Source: Burkholderia pseudomultivorans (GTDB taxonomy: Bacteria > Pseudomonadota > Gammaproteobacteria > Burkholderiales > Burkholderiaceae). From it: a DNA stretch of 64,000 nt. The stretch's first letter is position 1. Every line of letters begins with the position of its first letter. Location: NCBI RefSeq assembly GCF_902499075.1, contig NZ_CABVPP010000006.1, forward strand, positions 62,001-126,000, in the 5' to 3' direction. A program made the position numbers and the translations under genes. The notes beneath the pieces are model-generated. The model was given only the letters and a program-made list of their open reading frames with translations. It had not been told where the DNA came from and searched no databases. Below are positions 25,808 to 34,398 of the stretch, piece after piece.

Positions 25808-26581
25808 GTGAGCGGATTCGACTACAGCGGCAAGACGGTGCTCGTGACGGGCGGCACCAAGGGGATCGGGCGGCGCATCGCCGAACGGTTTCTCGCGGCG
25901 CGCGCGCGGGTGTTCGTATGCGGGCGCAGCGCACCCGACACGCCGCCGGCGGCCGGCGGGCGCACCGCGACCTTCGTCGCGGCCGACCTGCGCGACATCG
26001 AGCAGGTCGACGCGCTGCTCGCGACGATCCGCGACACGGCCGGCGGCCTCGACGTGCTGGTCAATAACGCGGGCGGCTCGCCGTTCGCGCTCGCGGCCGA
26101 CGCGTCGCCGCGCTTCACCGAATCGATCGTCCGGCTGAACCTGATCGCGCCGCTGCAGCTCGCGCAGCGCGCGAACGCGATCATGCAGCCGCAGCCCGAA
26201 GGCGGCGTAATGCTGTTCATCGCCAGCGTCAGCGCGTCGCGGCCTTCGCCCGGCACGGCCGCCTACGGCGCCGCGAAAGCGGGCCTCGTCAACGCGGTGA
26301 CGTCGCTTGCCGTCGAATGGGCGCCGCGCGTGCGCGTCTGCGCGATCAGCCCGAGCCTCGTACAGACCGATGCGGCCACCGAAGGCCACTACGGCGACCA
26401 CGACGCACTCGACGCGATCCGCGCGACGATTCCGGCCGGCCGGCTCGCGACGCCCGACGACGTCGCGTCCGCTTGCCTGTTTCTCGCATCGCCCGATGCG
26501 TCGTATGCGTCGGGCGCGAACCTGCGGCTCGACGGCGGCGGCGAACGGCCTGCGTTTCTTGCGGCCGCGCAGACTCGGTAG
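25808..26581 (+). CDS. SDR family oxidoreductase, GTG start
   Basis: A 257-residue short-chain dehydrogenase: TGGTKGIGRR, NNAG, Ser in IASVS, YGAAK and a C-terminal DGGG. The GTG at 25808 is chosen because GGAGG lies 6 bases before it and the fold (FDYSGKTVLVTGG) starts at once; the upstream ATG at 25757 has no ribosome binding site and would overlap the promoter region. It is divergent from the hydrolase gene. It precedes the DUF1302 gene by 118 bases, so it may or may not be co-transcribed with it. Confidence 0.85.
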   Translation: MSGFDYSGKTVLVTGGTKGIGRRIAERFLAARARVFVCGRSAPDTPPAAGGRTATFVAADLRDIEQVDALLATIRDTAGGLDVLVNNAGGSPFALAADASPRFTESIVRLNLIAPLQLAQRANAIMQPQPEGGVMLFIASVSASRPSPGTAAYGAAKAGLVNAVTSLAVEWAPRVRVCAISPSLVQTDAATEGHYGDHDALDAIRATIPAGRLATPDDVASACLFLASPDASYASGANLRLDGGGERPAFLAAAQTR

Positions 26582-26591
26582 CCGATGTCCT

Positions 26592-26625
26592 AGGGAAGTC
26601 ATCTAGTTCATTTTGACGATTCCCT
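26592..26625 (+). promoter_or_regulatory. Inverted repeat upstream of DUF1302 gene
   Basis: AGGGAA (26592-26597) and TTCCCT (26620-26625) with 22 bases between, enclosing TTGACG (26613-26618). It sits in the 118-base gap before the DUF1302-DUF1329 pair. It looks like an activator or repressor site overlapping a promoter; no good -10 is visible at normal spacing. Confidence 0.4.
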
Positions 26626-26699
26626 GCTACCGCGACGTCCCTACTCTGCCTCTCACGACAACCACAGTCGACCGTCGTCGATACCCCAGAGGAGACACC

Positions 26700-28265
26700 A
26701 TGCATCAACGGATTTCGCGCCGTACCGACAAGCGGGCCGCCGCCACGCTGTCGACGCTGACCGCCGCGCTGCTGTCGTGCGCCGTACCCGACGCGCACGC
26801 CGGCAGCACGATCGAGCTCGGCGCCGATACGACGCTCGACTACACGTTCACGCTCAGCTACGGGCTCGGCATGCGCACGCGCGCGCCGAGCGGCAACCTG
26901 CTGACGCCCGCGAACATCAACGGCGACGACGGCGACCGCAACTTCGCGAAGAACAAGCTGATCGAAAACCAGGTCAGCCTGCTCGGCGAAGTGAACCTGA
27001 AGCACGACGACTGGGGCGTGTTCGTTCGCGCGGACACGTTCTACGACCAGGCCTATCACCGCCCGAACTACAACGACGCACCCGGCACCGTGAACCAGTC
27101 CGGGCAGTACAACAACTTCACGAGCGACGCGCGCTACTGGTCGGGCGGCCACACGACGCTGCTCGCCGCCTACGCGTACAACACGTTCAAGATCGGCACC
27201 ACGAGCCTGAACGTGAAGGTCGGCGACCAGGTCGTCGCGTGGGGCGAAAGCCTGTTCTTCCCGAACATCGCCGGCGCACAGGGGCCGTCCGACGCGACCA
27301 AGTCGTATATGGCCGGTGCCGAGGTGAAGGACATCCTGCTGCCGGTGCCGCAGATCTCGACGCAATGGCAGATCACGCCGAACTTCAGCGTGCTCGGCTA
27401 CTACCAGTTCTCGTTCCAGCAGAACCGGCTGACCGCGCCCGGCACCTACTGGAGCTATTCCGACGTGACCGGCCCCGGCGCGCAATACATCATCGGCCCG
27501 GGCGGGATGATCATTCCGCGCGGCCCCGACGACAAGCCGAGCGCACGCAACCAGTGGGGGATCGGCGCGCGCTTCCGCGTGCTCGGCGACACCGAGCTGG
27601 GCCTGTACTACCTGCACTACAACGACATGAACCCGAGCGTCGTCACGACGTACTTCCCGACGCTCCAGTATCAGCAGACGTATTTCAACAACATCAAGCT
27701 GACCGGCGCGAGCTTCTCGACGCAGGTCGGCCCGGTGAACGTCGCGGGCGAAGTGTCGTACCGGCAGGGCGCGGCGGTGCTGGTCAATACGCCGACCGGC
27801 CCGCAATCGACGCGCGCGAACGTGCTGCAGACCAACCTGTCCGGCATCTACTCGATCGGGCCGAGCTTCCTCGCGAACTCGCAGTCGCTGATCGGCGAAC
27901 TGACGTACGTGCATGCGGGCAGCATCTCGGAACTCGACGGCTCCACCACGCTTGCGAACTCGCGCAACGCGCTGGCGCTGGAGATCGCCTGGACGCTCAG
28001 CTACAAGAACGTGTTCAACGGCTGGGATCTCGACGTGCCGCTGACCTACACGCACGACCTGACGGGCACCTCGCCGCTGGCCGGCGCGCTCGGCTCGCTG
28101 ACGGGCCAGGGCGACCACCGCGTGACCGCGGGCCTGACCTTCACGCGCCTGAGCAACCTGCAGCTGTCGCTCGTCTACGCGAAGTTCCTCGGCTCGCCGA
28201 ACCCGGTCACGCGCCCGCTCGCGGATCGCGACTACGTGCTCGCCACGGCGACCTACCACTTCTGA
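26700..28265 (+). CDS. DUF1302 family outer-membrane protein
   Basis: A 521-residue protein with a signal peptide ending in DAHA (residue ~34), then an all-beta body with alternating aromatic strands and a C-terminal Phe (TYHF), as in outer-membrane barrels. The N-terminal DTTLDYTFTLSYGLGMRTR, LLGEVNLKHDDWGVFVRAD and KVGDQVVAWGESLFFPNIAG are characteristic of DUF1302. The family is linked with uptake of hydrophobic compounds and always tends to travel with DUF1329. AGAGGAG precedes the ATG. A pore or docking site for steroid-like substrates is a reasoned guess. Confidence 0.85.
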   Translation: MHQRISRRTDKRAAATLSTLTAALLSCAVPDAHAGSTIELGADTTLDYTFTLSYGLGMRTRAPSGNLLTPANINGDDGDRNFAKNKLIENQVSLLGEVNLKHDDWGVFVRADTFYDQAYHRPNYNDAPGTVNQSGQYNNFTSDARYWSGGHTTLLAAYAYNTFKIGTTSLNVKVGDQVVAWGESLFFPNIAGAQGPSDATKSYMAGAEVKDILLPVPQISTQWQITPNFSVLGYYQFSFQQNRLTAPGTYWSYSDVTGPGAQYIIGPGGMIIPRGPDDKPSARNQWGIGARFRVLGDTELGLYYLHYNDMNPSVVTTYFPTLQYQQTYFNNIKLTGASFSTQVGPVNVAGEVSYRQGAAVLVNTPTGPQSTRANVLQTNLSGIYSIGPSFLANSQSLIGELTYVHAGSISELDGSTTLANSRNALALEIAWTLSYKNVFNGWDLDVPLTYTHDLTGTSPLAGALGSLTGQGDHRVTAGLTFTRLSNLQLSLVYAKFLGSPNPVTRPLADRDYVLATATYHF

Positions 28266-28305
28266 GCGGCGCGGCCGCTCGTTACCCAGCCAGAAGAGGA
28301 TTGTC

Positions 28306-29688
28306 ATGAAACGCATTCGTCTCCCCCTCCTGCGCGCGTCGGTGATGGCCGCCTGCGCGCTCGCCGCGACGGCGTCGTTCCCGAAGGTCACGCCGGACGA
28401 GCTGAAGGCGCTCGACGGCCCGCTCACGCCGATGGGCGCGGTGCGCGCCGCCAGCAAGGACAGCGGCGTGCCCGAGTGGTCGGGCAAGTGGCTCGGCACG
28501 CCGCCGGACGTGCAGTACAAGCGCGGCGGCCGCTACCCCGATCCGTTCGCGAACGAGAAGCCGATCGCCACGATCACCGCGGAGAACATGGCGCAGTACG
28601 CGGAGCACCTGACCGACGGCCAGAAGGCGATGTTCAAGCGCTACCCGACGACCTTCAAGCTGATCGTCTATCCGAGCCATCGCGACTTCCGCTATTCGGA
28701 TGCGGTCTACAAGGACATCCGCACCTACGCGCCCGATTCGACGATGACGCCCGACGCGAACGGCCTGACGAACGCACCGCCGCAGGTGCCGTACCCGATT
28801 CCGAAAACCGCCGCCGAGCTGCTGTGGAACCAGCGCTTCTCGTCGGCGATCGGCACCGAGCAGGCGACCTACGACCAGGCGGTGGTCTACTCCGACGGCA
28901 ACATCGCATGGGGCAAGGTGCGCTACGACATCTACTCGCCGCGCAACGTCGGCAAGTACGACGTGAAGAGCGACCTGAACAATCGCACCTTCTATCGCAA
29001 CGCGACGGAGCTGCCGCTGTCCGACCGCGGCTCGCTGATCGTCGGCTTCACGAACTGGGACAAGGCCGGCGCGGACAATTCGTCGCGCACCTGGATGTAC
29101 AACCCCGGCACGCGCCGCGTGCGCCAGGCGCCCGAATACGGCTACGACCAGCCGCAGGGCCCGGGAGGCTTCCGCACCGTCGACGACGACCGCCTGTACA
29201 ACGGCCCCGGCGATCGCTACGACTGGAAGATCGTCGGCAAGCGCGAGATCTATGTGCCGTACGACAACTACAAGGTGATGGACAGCGCGGTCAAGTACAG
29301 CGACCTGCTGACCAAGGGTCACGAGAATCCGGCGTACGTGCGCTACGAACTGCACCGCGTATGGGTGCTGCAGGCGACGCTGAAGAACGGCTATCGCCAT
29401 CAGTATGCGAAGCGCGTGCTGTACATCGACGAGGACTCGTGGATGACGCTGCTCGCCGACAACTACGACGCGCGCGGCCAGCTGTGGCGCACCAACGTCG
29501 CGACGACGCTCTACGCGTATGACGCGAAGACGTTCTACCCGAGCGCGGTGTTCTATCACGACCTGATCTCGGGCGCGTACCTCGCCGACCGCCTGACGAA
29601 CGAAGGGCCGATGCCGAAGCTCGACAACAGCCCGCAGTTCTCCGAAGCATATTTCTCGCCGGACGCGATCCGCAGTTCGGGCAACTGA
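28306..29688 (+). CDS. DUF1329 family periplasmic protein
   Basis: A 460-residue protein beginning with a basic/hydrophobic export signal (MKRIRLPLLRASVMAACALAATA). The body has typical DUF1329 blocks: LTPMGAVRAASKDSGVPEWSG, YPTTFKLIVYPSHRDFRY, RTWMYNPGTRRVRQAPEYGYDQP and YIDEDSWMTLLADNYDARGQLW. Family members are predicted to adopt a LolA/LolB-like open barrel that binds lipids. It lies 40 bases after DUF1302 with AGAGGA before the ATG. It likely ferries a hydrophobic ligand across the periplasm. A terminator candidate follows. Confidence 0.85.
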   Translation: MKRIRLPLLRASVMAACALAATASFPKVTPDELKALDGPLTPMGAVRAASKDSGVPEWSGKWLGTPPDVQYKRGGRYPDPFANEKPIATITAENMAQYAEHLTDGQKAMFKRYPTTFKLIVYPSHRDFRYSDAVYKDIRTYAPDSTMTPDANGLTNAPPQVPYPIPKTAAELLWNQRFSSAIGTEQATYDQAVVYSDGNIAWGKVRYDIYSPRNVGKYDVKSDLNNRTFYRNATELPLSDRGSLIVGFTNWDKAGADNSSRTWMYNPGTRRVRQAPEYGYDQPQGPGGFRTVDDDRLYNGPGDRYDWKIVGKREIYVPYDNYKVMDSAVKYSDLLTKGHENPAYVRYELHRVWVLQATLKNGYRHQYAKRVLYIDEDSWMTLLADNYDARGQLWRTNVATTLYAYDAKTFYPSAVFYHDLISGAYLADRLTNEGPMPKLDNSPQFSEAYFSPDAIRSSGN

Positions 29689-29734
29689 CGCGCACCTGCG
29701 ACCCGCGCGCCGGGGCATCGCTCCGGCGCACCCT

Positions 29735-29756
29735 GCCGCCGATCCGGCGGCCTTTT
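29735..29756 (+). terminator. Intrinsic terminator candidate
   Basis: 7-bp stem GCCGCCG (29735-29741), 3-base loop, CGGCGGC to 29751, then C and TTTT. It follows the DUF1329 stop by about 47 bases and ends 18 bases before the next gene. It may attenuate rather than fully stop transcription into the hydratase gene. Confidence 0.55.
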
Positions 29757-29773
29757 CCATCGAGGGCCCTTTG

Positions 29774-30556
29774 ATGTCTTCCCGCTTGCATACGACGCTC
29801 GGCGACGAACTGTACGACGCGTGGCACGCCCGTGCGCCGGTCACGCCGCTGTCGGGCCGTCCGCGCCGACTGTCGCTCGACGATGCGTACCGGATCCAGC
29901 AGCGCTTCATCGAACGTCGCGTCGCGCACGGCGAATCGGTCGTCGGCAAGAAGATCGGCGTGACGAGCCAGGCCGTGCAGGACATGCTGAACGTGCGCCA
30001 GCCCGACTTCGGCATCCTGCTGTCCGGCATGCACCATGCATCGGGCGAAGCGATCGCCACCGACGCGCTGATCGCGCCGCGCGCGGAGGGCGAGATCGCG
30101 TTCATTCTCGCGCACGACCTGCGCGGCCCCGGCATCGACCGCACCGACGTGATCGACGCGACCGCCGCCGTCGCGCCCTGCTTCGAGATCGTCGATTCGC
30201 GCATCCGCGACTGGGCGATCCGCATCGAGGACACCGTCGCCGACAACGCGTCGTGCGGCGTCTACGTGCTCGGCGACGCGCGCGTCGATCCGCGCACGCT
30301 CGATCTCGCCGCCTGCGAGATGACGATCGACAAGAACGGCGAGCGCGTCGCGCAGGGCCGCGGCGACGCGGCGCTCGGCCATCCCGCCGACGCGGTCGCG
30401 TGGCTCGCGAATACGCTCGCCGCCTACGACGTGCCGCTGCTCGCCGGCGAGATCGTGCTGTCCGGCTCGCTCGCGAAGCTGATTCCGGTCACGGCCGGCG
30501 ATGCGCTGTCGATGCAGATCGCCGGCATCGGCGGCTGCGAGGTTCGTTTTACCTGA
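29774..30556 (+). CDS. hsaE: 2-hydroxydienoate hydratase (HsaE/BphH-like)
   Basis: A 260-residue member of the fumarylacetoacetase-like 2-oxopent-4-enoate hydratase family (MhpD/XylJ/BphH). Typical segments are [28 protein letters not shown], the metal-site region [12 protein letters not shown] and IEIVDSRI-like [11 protein letters not shown]. It hydrates 2-hydroxypenta- or hexa-2,4-dienoate, the small HsaD product, to 4-hydroxy-2-oxo acids. ATG 29774 follows a GAGG. Seventeen bases separate it from the aldehyde dehydrogenase, giving the classic three-gene lower meta-pathway order. The TesE/HsaE assignment depends on the steroid context. Confidence 0.9.
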   Translation: MSSRLHTTLGDELYDAWHARAPVTPLSGRPRRLSLDDAYRIQQRFIERRVAHGESVVGKKIGVTSQAVQDMLNVRQPDFGILLSGMHHASGEAIATDALIAPRAEGEIAFILAHDLRGPGIDRTDVIDATAAVAPCFEIVDSRIRDWAIRIEDTVADNASCGVYVLGDARVDPRTLDLAACEMTIDKNGERVAQGRGDAALGHPADAVAWLANTLAAYDVPLLAGEIVLSGSLAKLIPVTAGDALSMQIAGIGGCEVRFT

Positions 30557-30572
30557 AGAAAAAGGAATCCTG

Positions 30573-31472
30573 ATGAAGAAGATCCCCTGCGCATTGATCG
30601 GGCCGGGCAATATCGGCACCGACCTGCTGTACAAGCTGCGCCGCTCGCCGGTGCTCGAACCGGTGTGGATGGTCGGCGTCGATCCGGCATCCGACGGTCT
30701 CGCGCGTGCACGCGCGTTCGGCCTGAAGACCACCGACCAGGGCGTCGACGGCCTGCTGCCGCACGTCGCGGCCGACGGCATCCGCATCGCGTTCGACGCG
30801 ACCTCGGCCTACGTGCACCGCGAGAACGCCGACAAGCTCACCGCGCTCGGCGTGAAGATGATCGACCTGACGCCGGCCGCGATCGGACCGTACTGCGTGC
30901 CGCCGGTCAACCTCGACGCGCATCTCGGCAGCGCGCAGAGCAACGTGAACATGGTGACCTGCGGCGGCCAGGCGACGATCCCGATGGTCTACGCGGTGTC
31001 GCGCGTGCAGCCGGTCGCGTACGGCGAGATCGTCGCGACGGTGTCGTCGAAATCGGTCGGCCCCGGCACGCGCAAGAACATCGACGAATTCACGCGCACG
31101 ACGGCCGGCGCGATCGAGCAGGTCGGCGGCGCGCGCAAGGGCAAGGCGATCATCGTGATCAACCCGGCCGAGCCGCCGCTGATCATGCGCGACACGATCC
31201 ACTGCCTGACCGACGGGCCGCCCGACGTCGATGCGATCACCGCCTCCGTGCATGCGATGGTCAAGGAGGTGCAGCGCTATGTGCCCGGCTATACGCTGAA
31301 GAACGGCCCGGTGTTCGACGGCAATCGCGTGTCCGTGTTCATGGAGGTCGAGGGCCTCGGCGACTACCTGCCGAAGTACGCGGGCAACCTCGACATCATG
31401 ACCGCCGCCGCGGCCGCCACGGCCGAGCGTTTCGCCGAACAGATGCTGGCCGCGACGGCCGCCACCGCTTGA
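30573..31472 (+). CDS. hsaG: Acylating aldehyde dehydrogenase (HsaG/BphJ-like)
   Basis: A 299-residue acetaldehyde/propanal dehydrogenase of the DmpF/BphJ type. It has the NAD-binding [10 protein letters not shown], the catalytic Cys in [11 protein letters not shown], and conserved [17 protein letters not shown]. It oxidises the aldehyde delivered by the aldolase to acetyl-CoA or propanoyl-CoA, channelled through a heterotetramer with the next gene product. AAGGAA lies before the ATG, and the aldolase starts 16 bases after its stop. In steroid catabolism the product is propanoyl-CoA. Confidence 0.95.
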   Translation: MKKIPCALIGPGNIGTDLLYKLRRSPVLEPVWMVGVDPASDGLARARAFGLKTTDQGVDGLLPHVAADGIRIAFDATSAYVHRENADKLTALGVKMIDLTPAAIGPYCVPPVNLDAHLGSAQSNVNMVTCGGQATIPMVYAVSRVQPVAYGEIVATVSSKSVGPGTRKNIDEFTRTTAGAIEQVGGARKGKAIIVINPAEPPLIMRDTIHCLTDGPPDVDAITASVHAMVKEVQRYVPGYTLKNGPVFDGNRVSVFMEVEGLGDYLPKYAGNLDIMTAAAAATAERFAEQMLAATAATA

Positions 31473-31488
31473 GTCGAGGAGTCACACG

Positions 31489-32520
31489 ATGTCACTTGCA
31501 GGCAAGAAAATCACCGTCCACGACATGTCGCTGCGCGACGGGATGCACCCGAAGCGCCACCAGATCACGCTCGACCAGATGCGCGACATCGCGGCCGGGC
31601 TCGACGCGGCCGGCGTGCCGCTGATCGAGGTCACGCACGGCGACGGGCTCGGCGGCGCGTCGGTCAACTACGGCTTTCCCGCGCACACCGACGAGGCCTA
31701 CCTGAGCGCCGTGATGCCGGAGCTGAAGCAGGCGAAGGTGTCGGCGCTGCTGCTGCCCGGCATCGGCACCGTCGAGCACCTGCGCATGGCGCACGAACTC
31801 GGCGTCGGCACGATCCGCGTCGCGACGCACTGCACCGAGGCCGACGTGTCGGAACAGCATATCGGCCTTGCACGCAAGCTCGGCCTCGATACGGTCGGCT
31901 TCCTGATGATGGCGCACATGTCGTCGCCGGCGCAGCTCGTCGTGCAGGCGAAGCTGATGGAATCGTACGGCGCGAACTGCATCTACATCACCGATTCGGC
32001 CGGCCACATGCTGCCCGACGACGTGACCGCGCGGATCGGCCAGGTGCGCGCGGCGCTGAAGCCGGAGACCGAACTCGGCTTCCACGGCCATCACAATCTC
32101 GCGATGGGCGTCGCGAACTCGGTCGCGGCGGTCGCCGCCGGCGCGAACCGGATCGACGCGGCCGCCGCCGGCCTCGGCGCCGGTGCGGGCAACACGCCGA
32201 TGGAAGTGTTCGTCGCCGTATGCGACCGGATGGGGATCGAGACCGGCGTCGACGTGTTCGCGATCTCGGACGTCGCCGAAGATCTCGTCGTGCCGATCAT
32301 GGACGCGCCGATCCGCATCGACCGCGATGCGCTGACGCTCGGCTATGCGGGCGTCTACTCGTCGTTCCTGCTGTTTGCGAAACGCGCGGAAGCCAAGTAC
32401 GGGATTCCGGCGCGCGACATTCTCGTCGAGCTGGGCCGTCAGCGACTGGTCGGCGGGCAGGAGGACATGATCGAGGACGCGGCGCTGACGATGTCGCGGG
32501 CGCGGGCGGGCGCGGCCTGA
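31489..32520 (+). CDS. hsaF: 4-hydroxy-2-oxovalerate aldolase (HsaF/BphI-like)
   Basis: A 343-residue class II pyruvate aldolase of the DmpG/BphI type. The N-terminal TIM barrel begins [16 protein letters not shown], with the metal-site Asp in SLRDGM and the HGH motif in GFHGHHNL. The C-terminal DmpG-communication domain contains [16 protein letters not shown]. It cleaves 4-hydroxy-2-oxo acids to pyruvate and an aldehyde. CGAGGAGT precedes the ATG. It is the last gene of the hydratase/dehydrogenase/aldolase trio and is followed by an intrinsic terminator. Confidence 0.95.
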   Translation: MSLAGKKITVHDMSLRDGMHPKRHQITLDQMRDIAAGLDAAGVPLIEVTHGDGLGGASVNYGFPAHTDEAYLSAVMPELKQAKVSALLLPGIGTVEHLRMAHELGVGTIRVATHCTEADVSEQHIGLARKLGLDTVGFLMMAHMSSPAQLVVQAKLMESYGANCIYITDSAGHMLPDDVTARIGQVRAALKPETELGFHGHHNLAMGVANSVAAVAAGANRIDAAAAGLGAGAGNTPMEVFVAVCDRMGIETGVDVFAISDVAEDLVVPIMDAPIRIDRDALTLGYAGVYSSFLLFAKRAEAKYGIPARDILVELGRQRLVGGQEDMIEDAALTMSRARAGAA

Positions 32521-32555
32521 CGCGATATCGCCGCGACGGTCCGGAAGCAACGGGG

Positions 32556-32579
32556 AAACGGGGCGCAAGCCTCGTTTTT
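32556..32579 (+). terminator. Intrinsic terminator after aldolase gene
   Basis: Stem AAACGGGGC (32556-32564), stable GCAA tetraloop (32565-32568) and GCCTCGTTT (with one G-U pair), running into TTTTT (32575-32579). It lies 36 bases past the stop. Confidence 0.8.
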
Positions 32580-32727
32580 CGTTTCGGGCAGCGCGCATGC
32601 GGGTCGCGCCGGGCCGGGCGAACCTGCGGGCATGCCGTTTGCACGCCTGCTGCCCTCGCCTGCTGACACCACGCTGGCAGCAGGCCGCGTCTACGCTCGA
32701 ACGATCGCCCGTCGAGGAATGCCGCTC

Positions 32728-34119
32728 ATGACGCATGCCGGAGAATCCGCCGCCCCCGTGCACTGCACCGCCAGACGGCGCGGCGTGACGCTGCTCACGC
32801 TGTGCCTTGCCGTGCTCGTCGCGCAGGTCGATACCGCCGTCGTCAATCTCGCGACGCGCGCGATCGGCGCGTATTTTCATGCGGGCGTCGGCGCGCTGCA
32901 GTGGGTCGTCGACAGCTACAACCTCGCCTACGCGGTGTTGCTGCTGAGCGGCGGGCTGCTCGCCGACCTTTACGGCCGCCGTCGCGTGTTCCTGGCCGGC
33001 ACCGCCGTGTTTACCGTCGCCTCGCTGCTGTGCGCGCTCGCGCCGTCGGTGCCAGTGCTGATCGGCGCACGCGCGCTGGCCGGCGTCGGCGCGGCGCTGC
33101 TGCTGCCGGCGTCGCTGGCGATCGTGCGCGTCGTGTGGCGCGATCCGGTCGAGCGCGGCCGCGCGCTCGGCATCTGGGCCGCGTGCAACGGCGTCGCGAT
33201 GGCGATCGGGCCGACCGTCGGCGGCGTGCTGATCCGGCACTTCGGCTGGCGCAGCATTTTCTTCGTGGTCGTGCCGCTGAGCGTCGCGGCGATGCTGCTC
33301 GCGATCCCGGCCGTGCCGGAATCGTCCGATCCGCGCGGCCGTCATTTCGATGCCGGCGCGCAGGTCGCCGGCGCGCTTGCGCTCGGCACGCTCGCGTATG
33401 CGGCGATCGTGTTCCGCGATTCGACGGTCGCCAGCGCGATCGCGGGCTGTGTCGCCGTGGCGTCGTTCGCCGCCTTCATCGCGATCGAACGGCGCCACGG
33501 CGATGCCGCGCTCGTGCCGCTCGACCTGTTCGGCATCCGCGCGTTTCGCGGCGCGATCGCCGCGACCGCCGGCATGACCTTCGGCATGTACGGCGTGCTG
33601 TTCCTGCTGCCGCTGACGTGGCAGAGCATCGGCCGGCTCGACGCGACCGGCGCGGGCCTCGCGCTGCTGCCGATGGCGCTCGTGTTCGTCGTCGTGTCGC
33701 CGTGCTCGGGGCCGCTGTCCGAGCGCGTCGGCACGCGGACGACGACGGCCGGCGGCGTCGCGGTGATCGCGAGCGGGCTCGCGGCGATCGGCGCGTCGGC
33801 GGCCTCGCCCGGTTTGCTCGGCGCCGGGATCGGGCTCGCGCTGACCGGACTCGGGATGGGAATCGCGACGGGGCCGCTGATGACCGTCGCCGTCGGCGCG
33901 GTCGACAGTGCGCGCTCCGGCACCGCGAGCGCGCTCGTCAACGTCGCGCGGATGACCGGCGCGACGCTCGGGATCGCGGTGCTCGGCACGCTGTTCGCAG
34001 CCGCGCACGGCGGCGTCGGGGGCCTGCGCGCGGCGATGTTCGCCGGTGCGGCGGTTCAGCTGACCGGCGCGGCCGTGTCCGCCGTGACGGTGCGGCGCGT
34101 GCGCGCGTCCGCGTCGTAG
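32728..34119 (+). CDS. MFS transporter, DHA2 (14-TM) type
   Basis: A 463-residue major facilitator with about 14 hydrophobic segments. It has the DHA2 motif near TM1 (LVAQVDTAVVNLATRAI), QWVVDSYNLAYAVLLLSGGLLADLYGRRR (motif A) and motif C-like ACNGVAMAIGPTVGGVL. Such proteins are proton-driven exporters of drugs or catabolic intermediates. ATG 32728 has GAGGA 9 bases upstream; an in-frame ATG at 32719 touches that ribosome binding site and is less likely. It stands alone downstream of the aldolase terminator. The substrate is unknown. Confidence 0.9.
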   Translation: MTHAGESAAPVHCTARRRGVTLLTLCLAVLVAQVDTAVVNLATRAIGAYFHAGVGALQWVVDSYNLAYAVLLLSGGLLADLYGRRRVFLAGTAVFTVASLLCALAPSVPVLIGARALAGVGAALLLPASLAIVRVVWRDPVERGRALGIWAACNGVAMAIGPTVGGVLIRHFGWRSIFFVVVPLSVAAMLLAIPAVPESSDPRGRHFDAGAQVAGALALGTLAYAAIVFRDSTVASAIAGCVAVASFAAFIAIERRHGDAALVPLDLFGIRAFRGAIAATAGMTFGMYGVLFLLPLTWQSIGRLDATGAGLALLPMALVFVVVSPCSGPLSERVGTRTTTAGGVAVIASGLAAIGASAASPGLLGAGIGLALTGLGMGIATGPLMTVAVGAVDSARSGTASALVNVARMTGATLGIAVLGTLFAAAHGGVGGLRAAMFAGAAVQLTGAAVSAVTVRRVRASAS

Positions 34120-34155
34120 TCGAAAGCGCGCCAGCCGCCATCATCCGGGCAGCGC

Positions 34156-34398
34156 TCAATGATGTTTCTTCGCATGCCGGCGTCGGCGATGCGCATCCCG
34201 CGCCTGCAGCAGCGCCGGCATCAGTTCCTCGATGTACTGGCGCGCCTGCCCGCGCGTAACGATCTCGCTGAAGCGCCGATGGGCCGTGTCGTGCCCCACC
34301 AGCGCCGCATGCGCTTTCTTCAGAATGTGCAGGAACGCGACCAGGCTCGTGCCGTCGCGCACGGGCAGCGCATCGCGCGGGTCCGGGTGCGTATTCAT
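34156..34398 (-). CDS. Small basic hypothetical protein
   Basis: An 80-residue protein, strongly basic at the C-terminus (RRRRHAKKHH). Its ATG overlaps the stop of the upstream phosphoesterase gene by ATGA (34395-34398), so it is translationally coupled. The helical middle (TSLVAFLHILKKAHAALVGHDTAHRRFSEIV) gives no family match I know. It could be an accessory subunit of the phosphoesterase. Confidence 0.65.
   Translation of the reverse strand: MNTHPDPRDALPVRDGTSLVAFLHILKKAHAALVGHDTAHRRFSEIVTRGQARQYIEELMPALLQARDAHRRRRHAKKHH

Noticed and set aside
26346-28520. A 724-residue minus-strand frame over DUF1302
   Set aside because: Composition and repeats of RR/VRA type indicate a shadow frame; the plus strand has signal peptide and barrel features.
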